DNA of 64,000 bases from Pseudothermotoga elfii DSM 9442 = NBRC 107921 (GCF_000504085.1 NC_022792.1:1578001-1642000); one strand, 5' to 3'. Counted from the stretch's first letter, positions 27,572 through 37,237 are shown. Made by a program: numbers and translations. Notes: a model not told the origin generated them from the sequence alone.

Positions 27572-28335
27572 TGATTGTGAATAAGATTTCCAAAAATGCA
27601 AAAATAGGACTGAATGTGAAACTGGGTTTTAATGTCGTTGTGGAAGATAATGTAGTGATTGGCGATGGAACAGTTCTTGGAAATAACGTTGTAATTCACA
27701 AAGAAACAGTTGTTGGGAAAAATTGCGTGATTTCCGACAATACTGTGCTTGGCAAGAAACCTTTCAGATCTTCAATTTCTTCCACAACATTTGAAAAACA
27801 ACTACCCCCTCTGACAATTAAAAACAATGTTACGATAGGCGCTGGTTGTATTCTGTACATTGGTGCAGTTCTTTCTGACAACGTCTTTATAGGAGATCTC
27901 GCAGTTATAAGAGAAGAGGTTGAGATAGGTGACTACACAGTTATTGGAAAAGGAGTGACCATTGAAAATAAATGCAAGGTTGGAAAGTACGTGAAAATAG
28001 AAACAAATGCTTATATAACAGCCTTTTCAGAAATAGAAAGCTACTGTTTCATAGCTCCTGAAGTTACATTCACCAATGATAACTTTCTTGGTCGGACAGA
28101 AGAGAGAAGAAAATACTTCAAAGGTCCTCTTATCAAAAAAGGGGCTCGTATAGGAGCCAACGCAACCATTCTACCAGGCATTGTTATAGGAGAAGATGCC
28201 CTTGTAGCTGCTGGTAGTGTTGTTACGAAAAATGTTCCTGCCAGAAAGATAGTTATTGGCGTCCCGGCCAGAATATGGAAAGATGTTCCAGAAGACCAAT
28301 TACTTGAAAATCAAATTTTTTACAAAGACCAGTGA
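27568..28335 (+). CDS. Left-handed beta-helix (hexapeptide repeat) acyltransferase
   Basis: The 255-residue sequence consists largely of hexapeptide repeats of the (I/V)G-x4 type across residues 8-220 ([42 protein letters not shown]), as in LpxA/LpxD and sugar N- or O-acyltransferases. Acetyl- or acyl-CoA dependent transfer to a nucleotide sugar is likely; the exact acceptor is unknown. It begins at GTG 27568 (ATG 27571 is also possible) overlapping the previous gene, so the two may act in the same lipid or glycan pathway. Confidence 0.8.
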   Translation: MMIVNKISKNAKIGLNVKLGFNVVVEDNVVIGDGTVLGNNVVIHKETVVGKNCVISDNTVLGKKPFRSSISSTTFEKQLPPLTIKNNVTIGAGCILYIGAVLSDNVFIGDLAVIREEVEIGDYTVIGKGVTIENKCKVGKYVKIETNAYITAFSEIESYCFIAPEVTFTNDNFLGRTEERRKYFKGPLIKKGARIGANATILPGIVIGEDALVAAGSVVTKNVPARKIVIGVPARIWKDVPEDQLLENQIFYKDQ

Positions 28336-28378
28336 TTTTACCACGGAAAGGCTATTTTACCGAGCACAGCTGGTCTTT
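28324..28378 (+). terminator. Possible long-loop terminator of the acyltransferase transcript
   Basis: AAAGACCAG (28324-28332) can pair with CTGGTCTTT (28370-28378), which runs into a T tract. The loop is long (37 bases), and the element overlaps the 3' end of the convergent anmK gene. Confidence 0.3.
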
Positions 28379-29432
28379 TTGCGCCGGTAACAGATGGCAT
28401 ACCTGTGGTAACTCCATTCAAAAATTCATTTGCGAGCAACGCCATGCAGATTGCTTCTCTGGCTTTTGCGAATGTTCTGTTTGGTACAAAAACCCTGTAA
28501 CCAAATCTCATGAGATCTTCCAGCAGCAATTTGTTAAAAGCTCCACCACCGAAAACATATATTCTTTCCACCTCTGGAAGATATCTTTTCATATTTTCAT
28601 GAACGCAGAACGCAGTAAAATAAGTCAGAGTTCTTAAAACATCGAAGCTTCCTTTTTCAATGCCTTCTATAAATCTCTCGTTATACCATTCTCTTCCAGT
28701 AGTTTTCGGTGGTCTTTTATTCAAATATTCCTGATCTCTGCGGATCAATTCATGCAAAATTTTATCGTCTACCTTCCCTCTTCTGGCAAGTTCACCATCT
28801 TTATCAAAAAGTATCCCAAAACTTTCTTTAACATACAAATCTATCAAGCAATTTCCAGGACCTGTATCGAAAGCTAAAACTACATCATTTATGTAAGTAA
28901 TGTTAGCAATTCCTCCTATGTTTAAAACAACTGTATGTGGTCTCTTAAAGAACACCCAGTCAAAATAAGCAGTTATAGGGGCTCCTTCACCACCCAGAGC
29001 AACATCTTTTGTTCTGAAAGAATGAATAACTGGTAGATTTGTCTCTACTGCAATTACATCAGCTTCACCTATTTGCAGAGTTGCTCCATTTTCCGGAAGA
29101 TGATAAACAGTCTGGCCGTGATAGCCTATCGCATCAATTTCCTGGGACAGTTGCTTTAGCATAGCGGCATGAATTCTGGCTATCTCAAAGTTCATGAAAG
29201 TTACATCCTTCACAGTACTTTTTGAAGGATCGTAGGTTTCAATAATCCTCTTTTTGAATGTTTCAGGATAGTCGAAGCTTCTAAAATCCAGCAGCTTGAA
29301 TTTCGTTTCCCTCGATGCCCCATCAAAAGAAACAACGGCGATGTCTAATCCATCTGCACTTGTACCAGACATCAATCCTGCAATAGTTCTTTTTTTCTTA
29401 TCTAAAAGTTTCAAAAAATCGGCCCAGTACAT
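28338..29432 (-). CDS. anmK: Anhydro-N-acetylmuramic acid kinase
   Basis: Opens and phosphorylates 1,6-anhydro-MurNAc to MurNAc-6-phosphate in cell-wall recycling. It has the N-terminal GLMSGTSADGLDIAVVSF, HGQTVYH, NIGGIANIT and FDTGPGNCLID, all hallmarks of AnmK; 364 residues is normal. GGAGGGA precedes the ATG. It is the last gene of the second Opp-type operon, overlapping the beta-lactamase-like gene by 22 bases. No MurQ etherase is next to it. Confidence 0.93.
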   Translation of the reverse strand: MYWADFLKLLDKKKRTIAGLMSGTSADGLDIAVVSFDGASRETKFKLLDFRSFDYPETFKKRIIETYDPSKSTVKDVTFMNFEIARIHAAMLKQLSQEIDAIGYHGQTVYHLPENGATLQIGEADVIAVETNLPVIHSFRTKDVALGGEGAPITAYFDWVFFKRPHTVVLNIGGIANITYINDVVLAFDTGPGNCLIDLYVKESFGILFDKDGELARRGKVDDKILHELIRRDQEYLNKRPPKTTGREWYNERFIEGIEKGSFDVLRTLTYFTAFCVHENMKRYLPEVERIYVFGGGAFNKLLLEDLMRFGYRVFVPNRTFAKAREAICMALLANEFLNGVTTGMPSVTGAKRPAVLGKIAFPW

Positions 29433-30442
29433 TCTATCCCTCCGAACACAGCGTTGTGAAGCAATATTCTGATTCTCGTAATTTCATCTTCGTGCCTCTT
29501 TATGAATCCTTTGTTTGTCAAGAAAATTACAAACAGACCGTCTTCTCTGCACCAAATAGTTGTTCCTGTAAACCCACTGTGACCGAAAGCTTTTTCAGAA
29601 AGCATATCTCCGCTGCTCGTACCACTTGTCGGGCACATCCAGCCTATGTGTCTTTTGCCCTCGCCTACCTCAACAATTTTCTGGGTAAATAATGAAACTA
29701 CGTTCATAGGAACTATCTTACCTGATAACAAAGAATCCATGAAAATATATAAATCTTCCACACTGGAAAACAATCCAGCATTACCACTTACACCACCCAT
29801 GTAATATGCAAGTTCATCGTCAGGCATACCAATCAATCTTTTACCGTCTCTGATCGATGTTGGGGCTATGTTTTCGTGAAATCCTGGGGAAAATCTGGTA
29901 ATCTTCATTCCAAGGGAATCAAAAATACCATATACAAATTTATCAAACGGCATTTCCACAACTTTTTCAACTATCGCCATCAATGTTATAAAATTCAAGC
30001 AGGAGTAAACTATTCTTTTCCCCGGCTCGCTGACAGGTTGAATCCTTATTATTTCTTCAAGAAGTTCTCTTCCATTCAAAAATCTCCATAAATCGGAGTA
30101 TGGCTGCATGCCAGATGTGTGTGTCAAAAATTGAAAAATTGTTATATCTCCCTTTGGCTTTTCAACATTCAAAAACCTTCCGGCTGTATCACTCAAATGA
30201 AGGAATCCATCAGCGAAAAGTTTCATAACAGCTGTTGTAGTTGCAACAACTTTTGTCACACTCGCAAGATCATAGATCGTATCAATTTTCGTTTTTCTTT
30301 CAAAATCCAGTGTCCCATATGCATTTTTATAAAGTATTTCGCCTGGTCTTGCTATCAACACAACACATCCGGGGTAAATTTTGTTCAAACCAGATTCAAC
30401 GATTCTATCAACATTTCGAAAAACGCGCTGTAATTCACCCAT
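29411..30442 (-). CDS. Serine beta-lactamase/esterase family hydrolase (class C-like)
   Basis: About 343 residues with the penicillin-binding/class C fold: nucleophile motif S61-x2-K64 (DLASVTKV), a Tyr motif at about residue 146 that reads YSC rather than YSN, and a C-terminal HSG triad near residue 290 (FGHSGFTGT). There is no signal peptide, so it is predicted to be cytoplasmic. Relatives are esterases, D-aminopeptidases or amidases. Given its place between oppF and anmK, hydrolysis of an imported muropeptide is likely. The ATG at 30442 has GAGGTG upstream and is preferred to 30457. Confidence 0.82.
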   Translation of the reverse strand: MGELQRVFRNVDRIVESGLNKIYPGCVVLIARPGEILYKNAYGTLDFERKTKIDTIYDLASVTKVVATTTAVMKLFADGFLHLSDTAGRFLNVEKPKGDITIFQFLTHTSGMQPYSDLWRFLNGRELLEEIIRIQPVSEPGKRIVYSCLNFITLMAIVEKVVEMPFDKFVYGIFDSLGMKITRFSPGFHENIAPTSIRDGKRLIGMPDDELAYYMGGVSGNAGLFSSVEDLYIFMDSLLSGKIVPMNVVSLFTQKIVEVGEGKRHIGWMCPTSGTSSGDMLSEKAFGHSGFTGTTIWCREDGLFVIFLTNKGFIKRHEDEITRIRILLHNAVFGGIECTGPIF

Positions 30443-30446
30443 TTTT

Positions 30447-31415
30447 TCACACCTCACCTATAAAACATGCAACTTTGTGTTGATTATTTCCGAGTAATAC
30501 TGGTTTTTCTTTCTCACATCGCTCAATTTTAACCGGGCATCTTGTAGAAAATGGACATCCTTCAGGTGGATTAACAGGACTTGGTGGTTCACCTGAGAGT
30601 TTTATTCTGGACAGCCTTTTTTCTTCCGGATTCCAGCTTGGTGTAGATTCCATCAATGCTTTCGTATAAGGATGAACCGGATTTTCAAAAACTTCTCTTG
30701 CTTCTCCACACTCAACCACATTCCCTAAGTACATAACTATCAATCTATCGCTCATGTGATATACCACATCAAGGTTGTGTGATATGAATAAATAAGACAT
30801 TTTATATTCCTCTCTCAACTGTTGAAGCAAATTTATTATCTGACTCTGGACAGATATATCAAGCGCCGAGGTTGGTTCATCGCATATTATTAGCTTTGGC
30901 TTGAGTGCTATGGCGCGTGCTATAGCTATTCTCTGGCGTTGACCACCCGAAAACTCGTGTGGATATCTGGAAAGGTACTCTCCATGCAACCCAACCTTTG
31001 AAAGCAATTCCCGTATGTATTCTTCCTGCTCTTTTTTAGAAGAAAAAACATTATGCGCTTCTAACGGTTCTTTAACAACATCTGCAATAGTCATTCTTGG
31101 ATCAAGTGAGTTGAATGGATCTTGAAAGATCATCTGAACACTCCGCCTGAAAGTCTTTTCAATCTGTCTTGGTAATTTTTTCGAAATATCGACCCCGGAA
31201 AAATTTATCTCACCGGCAGTGGGTTGAAGAATCTTTGCAACAACTCTACCAAGTGTGGTTTTCCCGCAGCCAGATTCACCCACAACACCAACTGTCTCGT
31301 TTTCACATATCTCAAGATCTATTTCTTCAAGCGCTCTTACCCATCCACTGATTTGCAAAAATACCCCGGATCTTATTGGAAAATATTTTTTCACTTTTTT
31401 CAAGGAAATGATCAC
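30447..31415 (-). CDS. Oligopeptide ABC transporter ATPase (OppF type), second operon
   Basis: Walker A GESGCGKT lies at residues 46-53, the signature is FSGGQRQRIAIA and Walker B LIICDEPTSALD. The C-terminal CPFSTRCPVKIERC plus a final Cys matches the oligopeptide ATPase tail. GTG start overlapping oppD by four bases, AAGGAG upstream. Pairs with the upstream OppD-type ATPase. Confidence 0.92.
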   Translation of the reverse strand: MIISLKKVKKYFPIRSGVFLQISGWVRALEEIDLEICENETVGVVGESGCGKTTLGRVVAKILQPTAGEINFSGVDISKKLPRQIEKTFRRSVQMIFQDPFNSLDPRMTIADVVKEPLEAHNVFSSKKEQEEYIRELLSKVGLHGEYLSRYPHEFSGGQRQRIAIARAIALKPKLIICDEPTSALDISVQSQIINLLQQLREEYKMSYLFISHNLDVVYHMSDRLIVMYLGNVVECGEAREVFENPVHPYTKALMESTPSWNPEEKRLSRIKLSGEPPSPVNPPEGCPFSTRCPVKIERCEKEKPVLLGNNQHKVACFIGEV

Positions 31416-32386
31416 TTTTCATCGCTCCTTGCATACAACCAGCACGAAACACCCGTTCCGTCAATGAAAAATTCAGGTGGTTCCTGCTCTATGCATACAT
31501 TTTTCGCATACTCACATCTCGGGTGAAATCTACAACCTTTCGGAAAATTTGTAGCACTTGGGACGTAGCCGGGCACATATGGCAGCAATTTTCCTTTGTA
31601 CTCTCTTCTAACGCGGGATCGCAATAAACCTTTGGTGTAAGGATGTTTTGGACTTTTAAAAATTTGTTCGACTGTCGCACGTTCTACTATTTTTCCAGCG
31701 TACATAACATGCACTCTGTTTGCCAATTCTGCGACAACCCCAAGATCATGGGTTATAAAAATTACAGATGTTCTATAAGTGCTTTGAAGGTCCCTAAAAA
31801 GGTTTAGAACCTGGGCCTGAATAGTGACGTCCAGAGCCGTAGTTGGCTCATCTGCTATCAATACATCTGGATTTGTCAACAATGCCATGGCTATCATTAT
31901 TCTCTGGAGCATCCCTCCGCTCATCTCGTGTGGATACTCATCGAATCTTTTTTCTGCGAGGGGTATCTGTACTTTTTTGAGCATATCTATACAAAGTTGT
32001 CTGGCTTGATCTGGATTGCAATTAAGATGTGCCATGGCAACTTCCATCATTTGTTTTCCAACTGTGTAAAGAGGATCGAAAGAAGACATGGGTTCCTGAA
32101 AAATCATCGAAATCTTTTTTCCTCTGATTTTTCTGTATTCTTCGTTAGAAAGTTTCAACAAATCTATTTCACCATATCTGATACTTCCCTGCACGATTGC
32201 AGGTGGGCATTTAATAAGGCCAAGTATAGTCATAACTGTGACAGATTTTCCACAACCAGATTCTCCAACCAAAGCAAGTACTTCTGCCTCATTTAAGTGA
32301 AATGAGATTCCATCCACAGCTTTCACGATTCCATCAGGTGTTCTGAAATACGTCTTTAAATTTTCAATCTGCAGAATTTTCTTCAT
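31412..32386 (-). CDS. Oligopeptide ABC transporter ATPase (OppD type), second operon
   Basis: Walker A GESGCGKS at residues 41-48, signature MSGGMLQRIMIA and Walker [13 protein letters not shown]. The tail is CRFHPRCEYAKNVC. The ATG overlaps the permease stop by four bases. The 324-residue length is normal. Together with the OppF-type partner it energises the uptake system discussed as muropeptide import. Confidence 0.92.
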   Translation of the reverse strand: MKKILQIENLKTYFRTPDGIVKAVDGISFHLNEAEVLALVGESGCGKSVTVMTILGLIKCPPAIVQGSIRYGEIDLLKLSNEEYRKIRGKKISMIFQEPMSSFDPLYTVGKQMMEVAMAHLNCNPDQARQLCIDMLKKVQIPLAEKRFDEYPHEMSGGMLQRIMIAMALLTNPDVLIADEPTTALDVTIQAQVLNLFRDLQSTYRTSVIFITHDLGVVAELANRVHVMYAGKIVERATVEQIFKSPKHPYTKGLLRSRVRREYKGKLLPYVPGYVPSATNFPKGCRFHPRCEYAKNVCIEQEPPEFFIDGTGVSCWLYARSDEK

Positions 32387-33468
32387 ATTTTTTCAACCAC
32401 CCTGTATGGATCAAGTGCATCTCTGAGCGCATCTCCAACAAAATTGAAGGCAAGAACAGAAATCATTATAAAAATACCCGGTATTAAAAGCCACGGGCTT
32501 GTCGATAAAGTTGAAAGAGATTGAGCCTGCTTTAGTAAGAGTCCCCAGCTTGTCATTGGCTCTTTTATACCAAGCCCAAGAAAACTTATCGCACTTTCAC
32601 CAAGAATCATTCCAGGTATGGAAAGGGTTGAAACAACTATGAGATAACTCATTATGTTTGGAATAAGATGTCTTGTTATAATTTTGAAATCGGATACCCC
32701 TGCAACTTTGGCTGCCAAAACAAATTCTTTTTCTCTCAAACTAAGCACCATCCCTCTTACCACTCTTGCAACTCCCATCCACCCGATGAGGGACAGAACC
32801 ACTACTATACCAAAATACACCCACGTACTCGGCCAGCTTGGAGGAAGAATTACTGCAAGCGCAAGCCAGAGAGGTATCCTTGGAAAAGATCTGAGTAATT
32901 CTATAAATCTCTGTATCAGAACATCTATCCATCCGCCATAGTAGCCAGATATGGCACCCATAATAGCCCCGATTACAACACTTATAAGTGTTCCAACAAG
33001 GCCAACAGTGAGTGATACTCTACCACCCATCAAAACTCTTGAAAAAAGATCTCTGCCAAATCTATCAGCACCGAAGAGCAAGAGCATCGCTTCAGATGAA
33101 CTTGCTTGAATGCCAAAAAGATGAATATCTGTTTCAAATAGCCCCCAAAATCTGTATTTTTCACCACGGACGAAGAATTTTATCGGATAAATCTTTGTTT
33201 TATCCTCTTCATATCTAACCATAAAAGTTACAGGATCTCTTGTTTTTTTCAAACCGTAAATGAAAGGTGATCTTAACTCTCCATTGTGGATTATTCGTAT
33301 CCTTGTTACAGGAGCGTTTGTGAATCTACTGTGTGTTTCTTTGTAATTGTATGGGGAAATGAAATCAGCAAATATAACAAGCAAATACATCACAATCAAA
33401 ATCCAGAAACCTATCACGCCGAGTTTATGTTTTTTAAATTGAGAAAGTACTCTTTTCCACGTTGTCAT
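32383..33468 (-). CDS. Peptide ABC transporter permease (DppC type) with enlarged periplasmic loop
   Basis: Inner-membrane subunit of 361 residues, about 70 longer than the OppC of the first operon. The extra length is an extracytoplasmic insert of about 90 residues between the first transmembrane helix (residues 17-36) and FGADRFGRDLFSRVLMGGR; a variant of this kind occurs in a subset of DppC proteins. The EAA-type loop is KVAGVSDFKIITRHLIPN. It overlaps the downstream oppD by four bases. Confidence 0.9.
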   Translation of the reverse strand: MTTWKRVLSQFKKHKLGVIGFWILIVMYLLVIFADFISPYNYKETHSRFTNAPVTRIRIIHNGELRSPFIYGLKKTRDPVTFMVRYEEDKTKIYPIKFFVRGEKYRFWGLFETDIHLFGIQASSSEAMLLLFGADRFGRDLFSRVLMGGRVSLTVGLVGTLISVVIGAIMGAISGYYGGWIDVLIQRFIELLRSFPRIPLWLALAVILPPSWPSTWVYFGIVVVLSLIGWMGVARVVRGMVLSLREKEFVLAAKVAGVSDFKIITRHLIPNIMSYLIVVSTLSIPGMILGESAISFLGLGIKEPMTSWGLLLKQAQSLSTLSTSPWLLIPGIFIMISVLAFNFVGDALRDALDPYRVVEKI

Positions 33469-33480
33469 GCAGTTTTCACC

Positions 33481-34449
33481 TCAACTAACCCTGATACGCG
33501 GGTCAAGTACTGCAAGGGCAATATCCGCTAATAGATTTCCAATTTGGGTTATCAGTGCTATAAACATCAAAAATGTCATAACGAGATACTGATCATGATT
33601 TAACAGCGCGTTGTAAAAAAATGGACCAATCGTAGGCAGGTTCAAAACAATAGAAGCAATTATTGTGCCGCTGAATATATTAGGCAATTCCATGCCAGCG
33701 ATACTGACAAGTGGGTTCAGCGCATTTTTGATAATATGCCTTTTCACAACTTTCTCACTTAATCCCCTTGCTCTCAGTGATGTGACAAAGGGTGATCCCA
33801 TTATGTCAAGCATGTTTCCTCTCATTATTCTCATCAAACCAGCAAGCCCACTGACCCCCACGACGATTACTGGAAGCCAGATGTGGTTGAGTAAATCCAC
33901 AAATTTTTCCCAGCTCCATGGAGCACCTATAAATTGTGGGGAAAAAAGCCCGCCAACTGCTGTGCCGCCTACTTTGAGTATCAGGTACATCAAAACAAGC
34001 GCCATGAAAAACTCAGGTATAGAAAGACCTATGAAACCCACAACGGTTAAGGTATAATCGCCAGCAGTGTAGGGATGAAATGCAGAATAGATCCCCATTG
34101 GAATTGCTATCAACCATTGAAAAACTATGGTAAACAAGGCTATTGCAACTGTCCATCCAAGTCTTTCCCATATTAACTCAACAACAGGTCTTTGATAAGA
34201 AAAAGAATAACCAAAATCACCTTTCAACACAATATTTTTTATCCACATAAAATATCTTTCATATGCAGGTTTATCAAGTCCAAGTTCTTTTCGCAGAGAC
34301 TCTATCTGTTCAGGTGATATCCTCGGATTTTCAAGATACTGAGACAGAAAATCCCCAGGTTGTAATTCCGTCACAACAAAACACACAATAGATATTAAAA
34401 ACATCATTGGAATCATTATCAATACTCTCCTGAGAATGAATGACCACAT
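33481..34449 (-). CDS. Peptide ABC transporter permease (DppB type), second operon
   Basis: A 322-residue membrane subunit with its first helix at residues 5-28, QRPVVELIWERLGWT after the periplasmic region, and SLRARGLSEKVVKRHIIKNA as the EAA-type loop. It is separated from the binding-protein gene by a strong hairpin with a T run, so it is expected to be expressed below the receptor. GGAGG lies before the ATG. Confidence 0.9.
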   Translation of the reverse strand: MWSFILRRVLIMIPMMFLISIVCFVVTELQPGDFLSQYLENPRISPEQIESLRKELGLDKPAYERYFMWIKNIVLKGDFGYSFSYQRPVVELIWERLGWTVAIALFTIVFQWLIAIPMGIYSAFHPYTAGDYTLTVVGFIGLSIPEFFMALVLMYLILKVGGTAVGGLFSPQFIGAPWSWEKFVDLLNHIWLPVIVVGVSGLAGLMRIMRGNMLDIMGSPFVTSLRARGLSEKVVKRHIIKNALNPLVSIAGMELPNIFSGTIIASIVLNLPTIGPFFYNALLNHDQYLVMTFLMFIALITQIGNLLADIALAVLDPRIRVS

Positions 34450-34461
34450 GACAAGTCCTCC

Positions 34462-34491
34462 AAAAAAGCTTCCCCCGACCCGGGGGAAGCT
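34462..34491 (-). terminator. Intra-operon terminator/attenuator after the second peptide-binding protein
   Basis: On the minus strand an 11-bp GC-rich stem (AGCTTCCCCCG / CGGGGGAAGCT, 3-base loop) is followed by TTTTTT. It lies between the binding-protein stop and the permease start, the usual device for making more receptor than transporter. Confidence 0.85.
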
Positions 34492-34494
34492 ATC

Positions 34495-36267
34495 TTATTT
34501 CCTGTATGCAGTCCAGACAGTGAACACTATCATTCCTTCATCTGTAAGGCCTGCATTTCCAAGGGTGTTGTTTATACCCCATATGTTCATGCCCTTGCAA
34601 ACGAATATTACAGGAAGATATACATGATAAAGTTCCTGCCATTCGTCGTAATACACTTTTCTTTTTGCTGGATCCATCTCAACCTGACCTTTTTCAAACA
34701 GTTCCCAGATTCTCTTTTCCCAATCGAACATGTTCTCGAAAACAGGCTGTGGTGGTGTTTTTGTCTTATCCATCGTTGAGTAGTGCCAGTAATAGAGTTG
34801 TGTTCCTGGTTGCCATATCGCTTTTCTTAGCTGCGGATCTGGCTGGTTACCAAATGCCCTGACACCAGCTTGGAAATTGCCAGCACCAAACATTTGTCCA
34901 ACCAGAGAAGAATCCAGTATCTGTAAATTCACCTTTATTCCGATTTTTTCGAGATCCTGAGCAAATATAACTGCAACATCCTGATACTCTTGTGGAGAAC
35001 TCTGCACAAGCAGGTTAAATTCTACTCTTTTACCATTCGAAAACAGTCTATAACCATCTTTATCTTTCTTATTCAAACCAATTTTGTCAAGCAACTCGTT
35101 GGCCTTTTTCAAATCATAAGGTCTGAGAAGTTCCTCGATTTTTGGATTATAAAAAGCTTTGTTTGAAGGAAGCATCAATCCCGCATCTGGTATCGCAAGT
35201 CCAGCGAAAACTTCATCTATAATTCTTTCTCTGTTCAGAGCATATTCCATGGCTTCTCTAAATTCAAGCGTTCTAAAAAGTTCTCTGAGCTGTGGATCAT
35301 CTACATCAAAATTAAACGAGATGTGTATAGGGCTTGGAGTGGCCTGGTTTGGTTGAGTTGCATAAACTTTATACGGTGCTTTGCCTGTGAGCTCTTGCTG
35401 TTTCAACATTGGATAATCTTTCGATGAGATCGCCATAAAATCGATCTCTCCTGCCATGAATTTCGCAAGTCTGACTTCCGCATCTCTTACAATCAGATAT
35501 TCAACCCTGTCAAAGTATGGCAATCTGTTTCCAAATCTGTCAACTTTCCAGTAATATGGATTTCTTTCCAAAACGATTTTTTGGTCGGTGATAACCTGCG
35601 AGAGCTTATAAGGACCATTAACAACTATCTCTTTTGGATCTGTATTGGACAACCACAGTTTGTTTACCGAACCAAGATCGTTCTTGTCAATCAAAGGTTC
35701 AAGTTTATGCTTCGGATAAATATACACATGCGACAACACTGTGAAAAATGGACCATAGGAGGAAGGTAAAATCGCTTTCACGGTCTTATCATCAATCTTT
35801 TGCCAGATTATAGGTTTGTTCTCACCTTTTTCATCAGGTATGGTGAATCTGGCAACAGAGTTTCCGCGTGCGTAGCTATTCATCACGAAATACTCAAAGG
35901 TGAATATTACATCATCTGACGTGATTGCTGTGCCATCAGACCAGTAAGCCTCTCTGATTTTGAATGTAACCTCCCTGCCATCTTCTGACACAGTCCAGGA
36001 TTTTGCCAGAGCAGGTCTGATCTCGTTCGTCACAGGATGCATTTCTACAAGCGTAGAAAACATTGGTCCCATAACTACCGTATATGCAGCAGAATCAAGT
36101 GTTCCATAAAGCAAAAAAGATTCAGGTGTGGATGATAAAGCAAGCCTCAAGGTGCCTCCAATTTCTGGATTTGAATCTGGTGTGAGAACCGCATCTTCGA
36201 CAAAGTACTCGGTAGCCATTAGAAGAACAGCACATAACAATAACAGAAAAATGAAGACCCTTTTCAT
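34495..36267 (-). CDS. Extracellular solute-binding protein family 5 (peptide/muropeptide receptor)
   Basis: About 590 residues with a clear signal peptide (MKRVFIFLLLLCAVLLMATE) and family 5 features such as ALAKSWTVSEDGREVTFKIR, YWSDGTAITSDDV and AMEYALNRERIIDEVFAG. It is larger than the first operon's receptor. The ATG at 36267 has GGGAGGTG upstream; the in-frame codon at 36333 would place 22 residues before the signal peptide and is rejected. First gene of an operon ending with a beta-lactamase-like protein and AnmK, hence a possible muropeptide ligand. Confidence 0.92.
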   Translation of the reverse strand: MKRVFIFLLLLCAVLLMATEYFVEDAVLTPDSNPEIGGTLRLALSSTPESFLLYGTLDSAAYTVVMGPMFSTLVEMHPVTNEIRPALAKSWTVSEDGREVTFKIREAYWSDGTAITSDDVIFTFEYFVMNSYARGNSVARFTIPDEKGENKPIIWQKIDDKTVKAILPSSYGPFFTVLSHVYIYPKHKLEPLIDKNDLGSVNKLWLSNTDPKEIVVNGPYKLSQVITDQKIVLERNPYYWKVDRFGNRLPYFDRVEYLIVRDAEVRLAKFMAGEIDFMAISSKDYPMLKQQELTGKAPYKVYATQPNQATPSPIHISFNFDVDDPQLRELFRTLEFREAMEYALNRERIIDEVFAGLAIPDAGLMLPSNKAFYNPKIEELLRPYDLKKANELLDKIGLNKKDKDGYRLFSNGKRVEFNLLVQSSPQEYQDVAVIFAQDLEKIGIKVNLQILDSSLVGQMFGAGNFQAGVRAFGNQPDPQLRKAIWQPGTQLYYWHYSTMDKTKTPPQPVFENMFDWEKRIWELFEKGQVEMDPAKRKVYYDEWQELYHVYLPVIFVCKGMNIWGINNTLGNAGLTDEGMIVFTVWTAYRK

Positions 36268-36322
36268 GAGGAACACCTCCCAGAAATAATGTATTGATAA
36301 TAATACTAATTTTCCCAGAAGG

Positions 36323-36328
36323 TATAAT
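36323..36328 (+). promoter_or_regulatory. Putative -10 box of the BadF-type kinase gene
   Basis: TATAAT lies 38 bases before the ATG at 36367, in the divergent 99-base gap with the second Opp operon. Minus-strand -10 candidates (TATTAT) lie a few bases away, so the two promoters probably overlap. Confidence 0.45.
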
Positions 36329-36366
36329 ATCACAGAAGAAAGAAATAATCAAATGGAGGAGATAAC

Positions 36367-37221
36367 ATGAAAATACTTTCGATCGAAGGCGGAGGAACAA
36401 CTTTAAAGGTGACCCTCGTGAGAAATGGAGAGGTTCTTCAAAGAGCTACTTTCAGCAAAGGAACGAACCTTTCTGCAATTTCAGAAAAGCAACTTGAGGA
36501 AACTATAGCAGAAGTTGCAGGCTGGTCAGGAGAGGTTGACGAGATAAGGGCAGCATTTTCTGGCGCTGGAAGTGAGGAAAGAAAAAAAATCCTGCTTGCG
36601 GTTTTGAATAAATGCTTTCCCAATGCTAAAATAAGGATCTTCACAGATGCTGAAGCAGCCCTCTGGGCATGTTACGAAGGGAAGCCTGTAACCGTAGTCA
36701 TAGCTGGTACAGGATCAATTGTCATGGGAATAGACAGCAGTAAAAATATCTTCAGGGCAGGAGGATGGGGACATTTGTTTGATGACGAAGGAGGAGGATT
36801 CAGTATAGTTTGCAAGTTGATTAGACAGGCGTTGAATTACAGAGACGAGCTCATAGATTACGATCCAATTTTTGATCAACTATTGAGTTTCTACGGAGCA
36901 AAAAAAATAGAAGATCTTGTGGAGCTTCAAAGATACAATGATTTCAAGCAAAAAATAGCCTCTTTCACAAAGCACATGAAGCTAACTCCGCTATCAAAAA
37001 AAATCATAGAAGAAGAAATAGAGGTCCTCGCCAAAAGGACCTTCCACATAATCTCAAAAGTGAATTCCAAAAAGCTTTATGTACATGGAGGCATGTTCAG
37101 TATGGATTACTTCTATCAAAATTTTGCTGATCATTTTAAAAATATAGAAACCCGCAAAATCGAAAGAGATATCGATTTGCTACTCGCCGTCAAGTCTCAT
37201 TTTTTACTGGGAAGCTATTAA
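36367..37221 (+). CDS. BadF/BadG-type ATPase, probable amino-sugar kinase
   Basis: A 284-residue ASKHA-fold kinase. The phosphate-1 motif is SIEGGGTTLKVTLVRNG, then SGAGSEERKK, and the adenosine region AGTGSIVMGIDSSKNIFRAGGWGHLFDDEGGGF, as in N-acetylglucosamine and MurNAc/GlcNAc kinases of this family. It is divergent from the Opp/AnmK operon and shares the promoter gap, so phosphorylation of an amino sugar from imported cell-wall material is a good inference. A second family member is encoded at 52296-53243. Confidence 0.82.
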   Translation: MKILSIEGGGTTLKVTLVRNGEVLQRATFSKGTNLSAISEKQLEETIAEVAGWSGEVDEIRAAFSGAGSEERKKILLAVLNKCFPNAKIRIFTDAEAALWACYEGKPVTVVIAGTGSIVMGIDSSKNIFRAGGWGHLFDDEGGGFSIVCKLIRQALNYRDELIDYDPIFDQLLSFYGAKKIEDLVELQRYNDFKQKIASFTKHMKLTPLSKKIIEEEIEVLAKRTFHIISKVNSKKLYVHGGMFSMDYFYQNFADHFKNIETRKIERDIDLLLAVKSHFLLGSY

Positions 37222-37237
37222 TTCAATATATGTTCTG

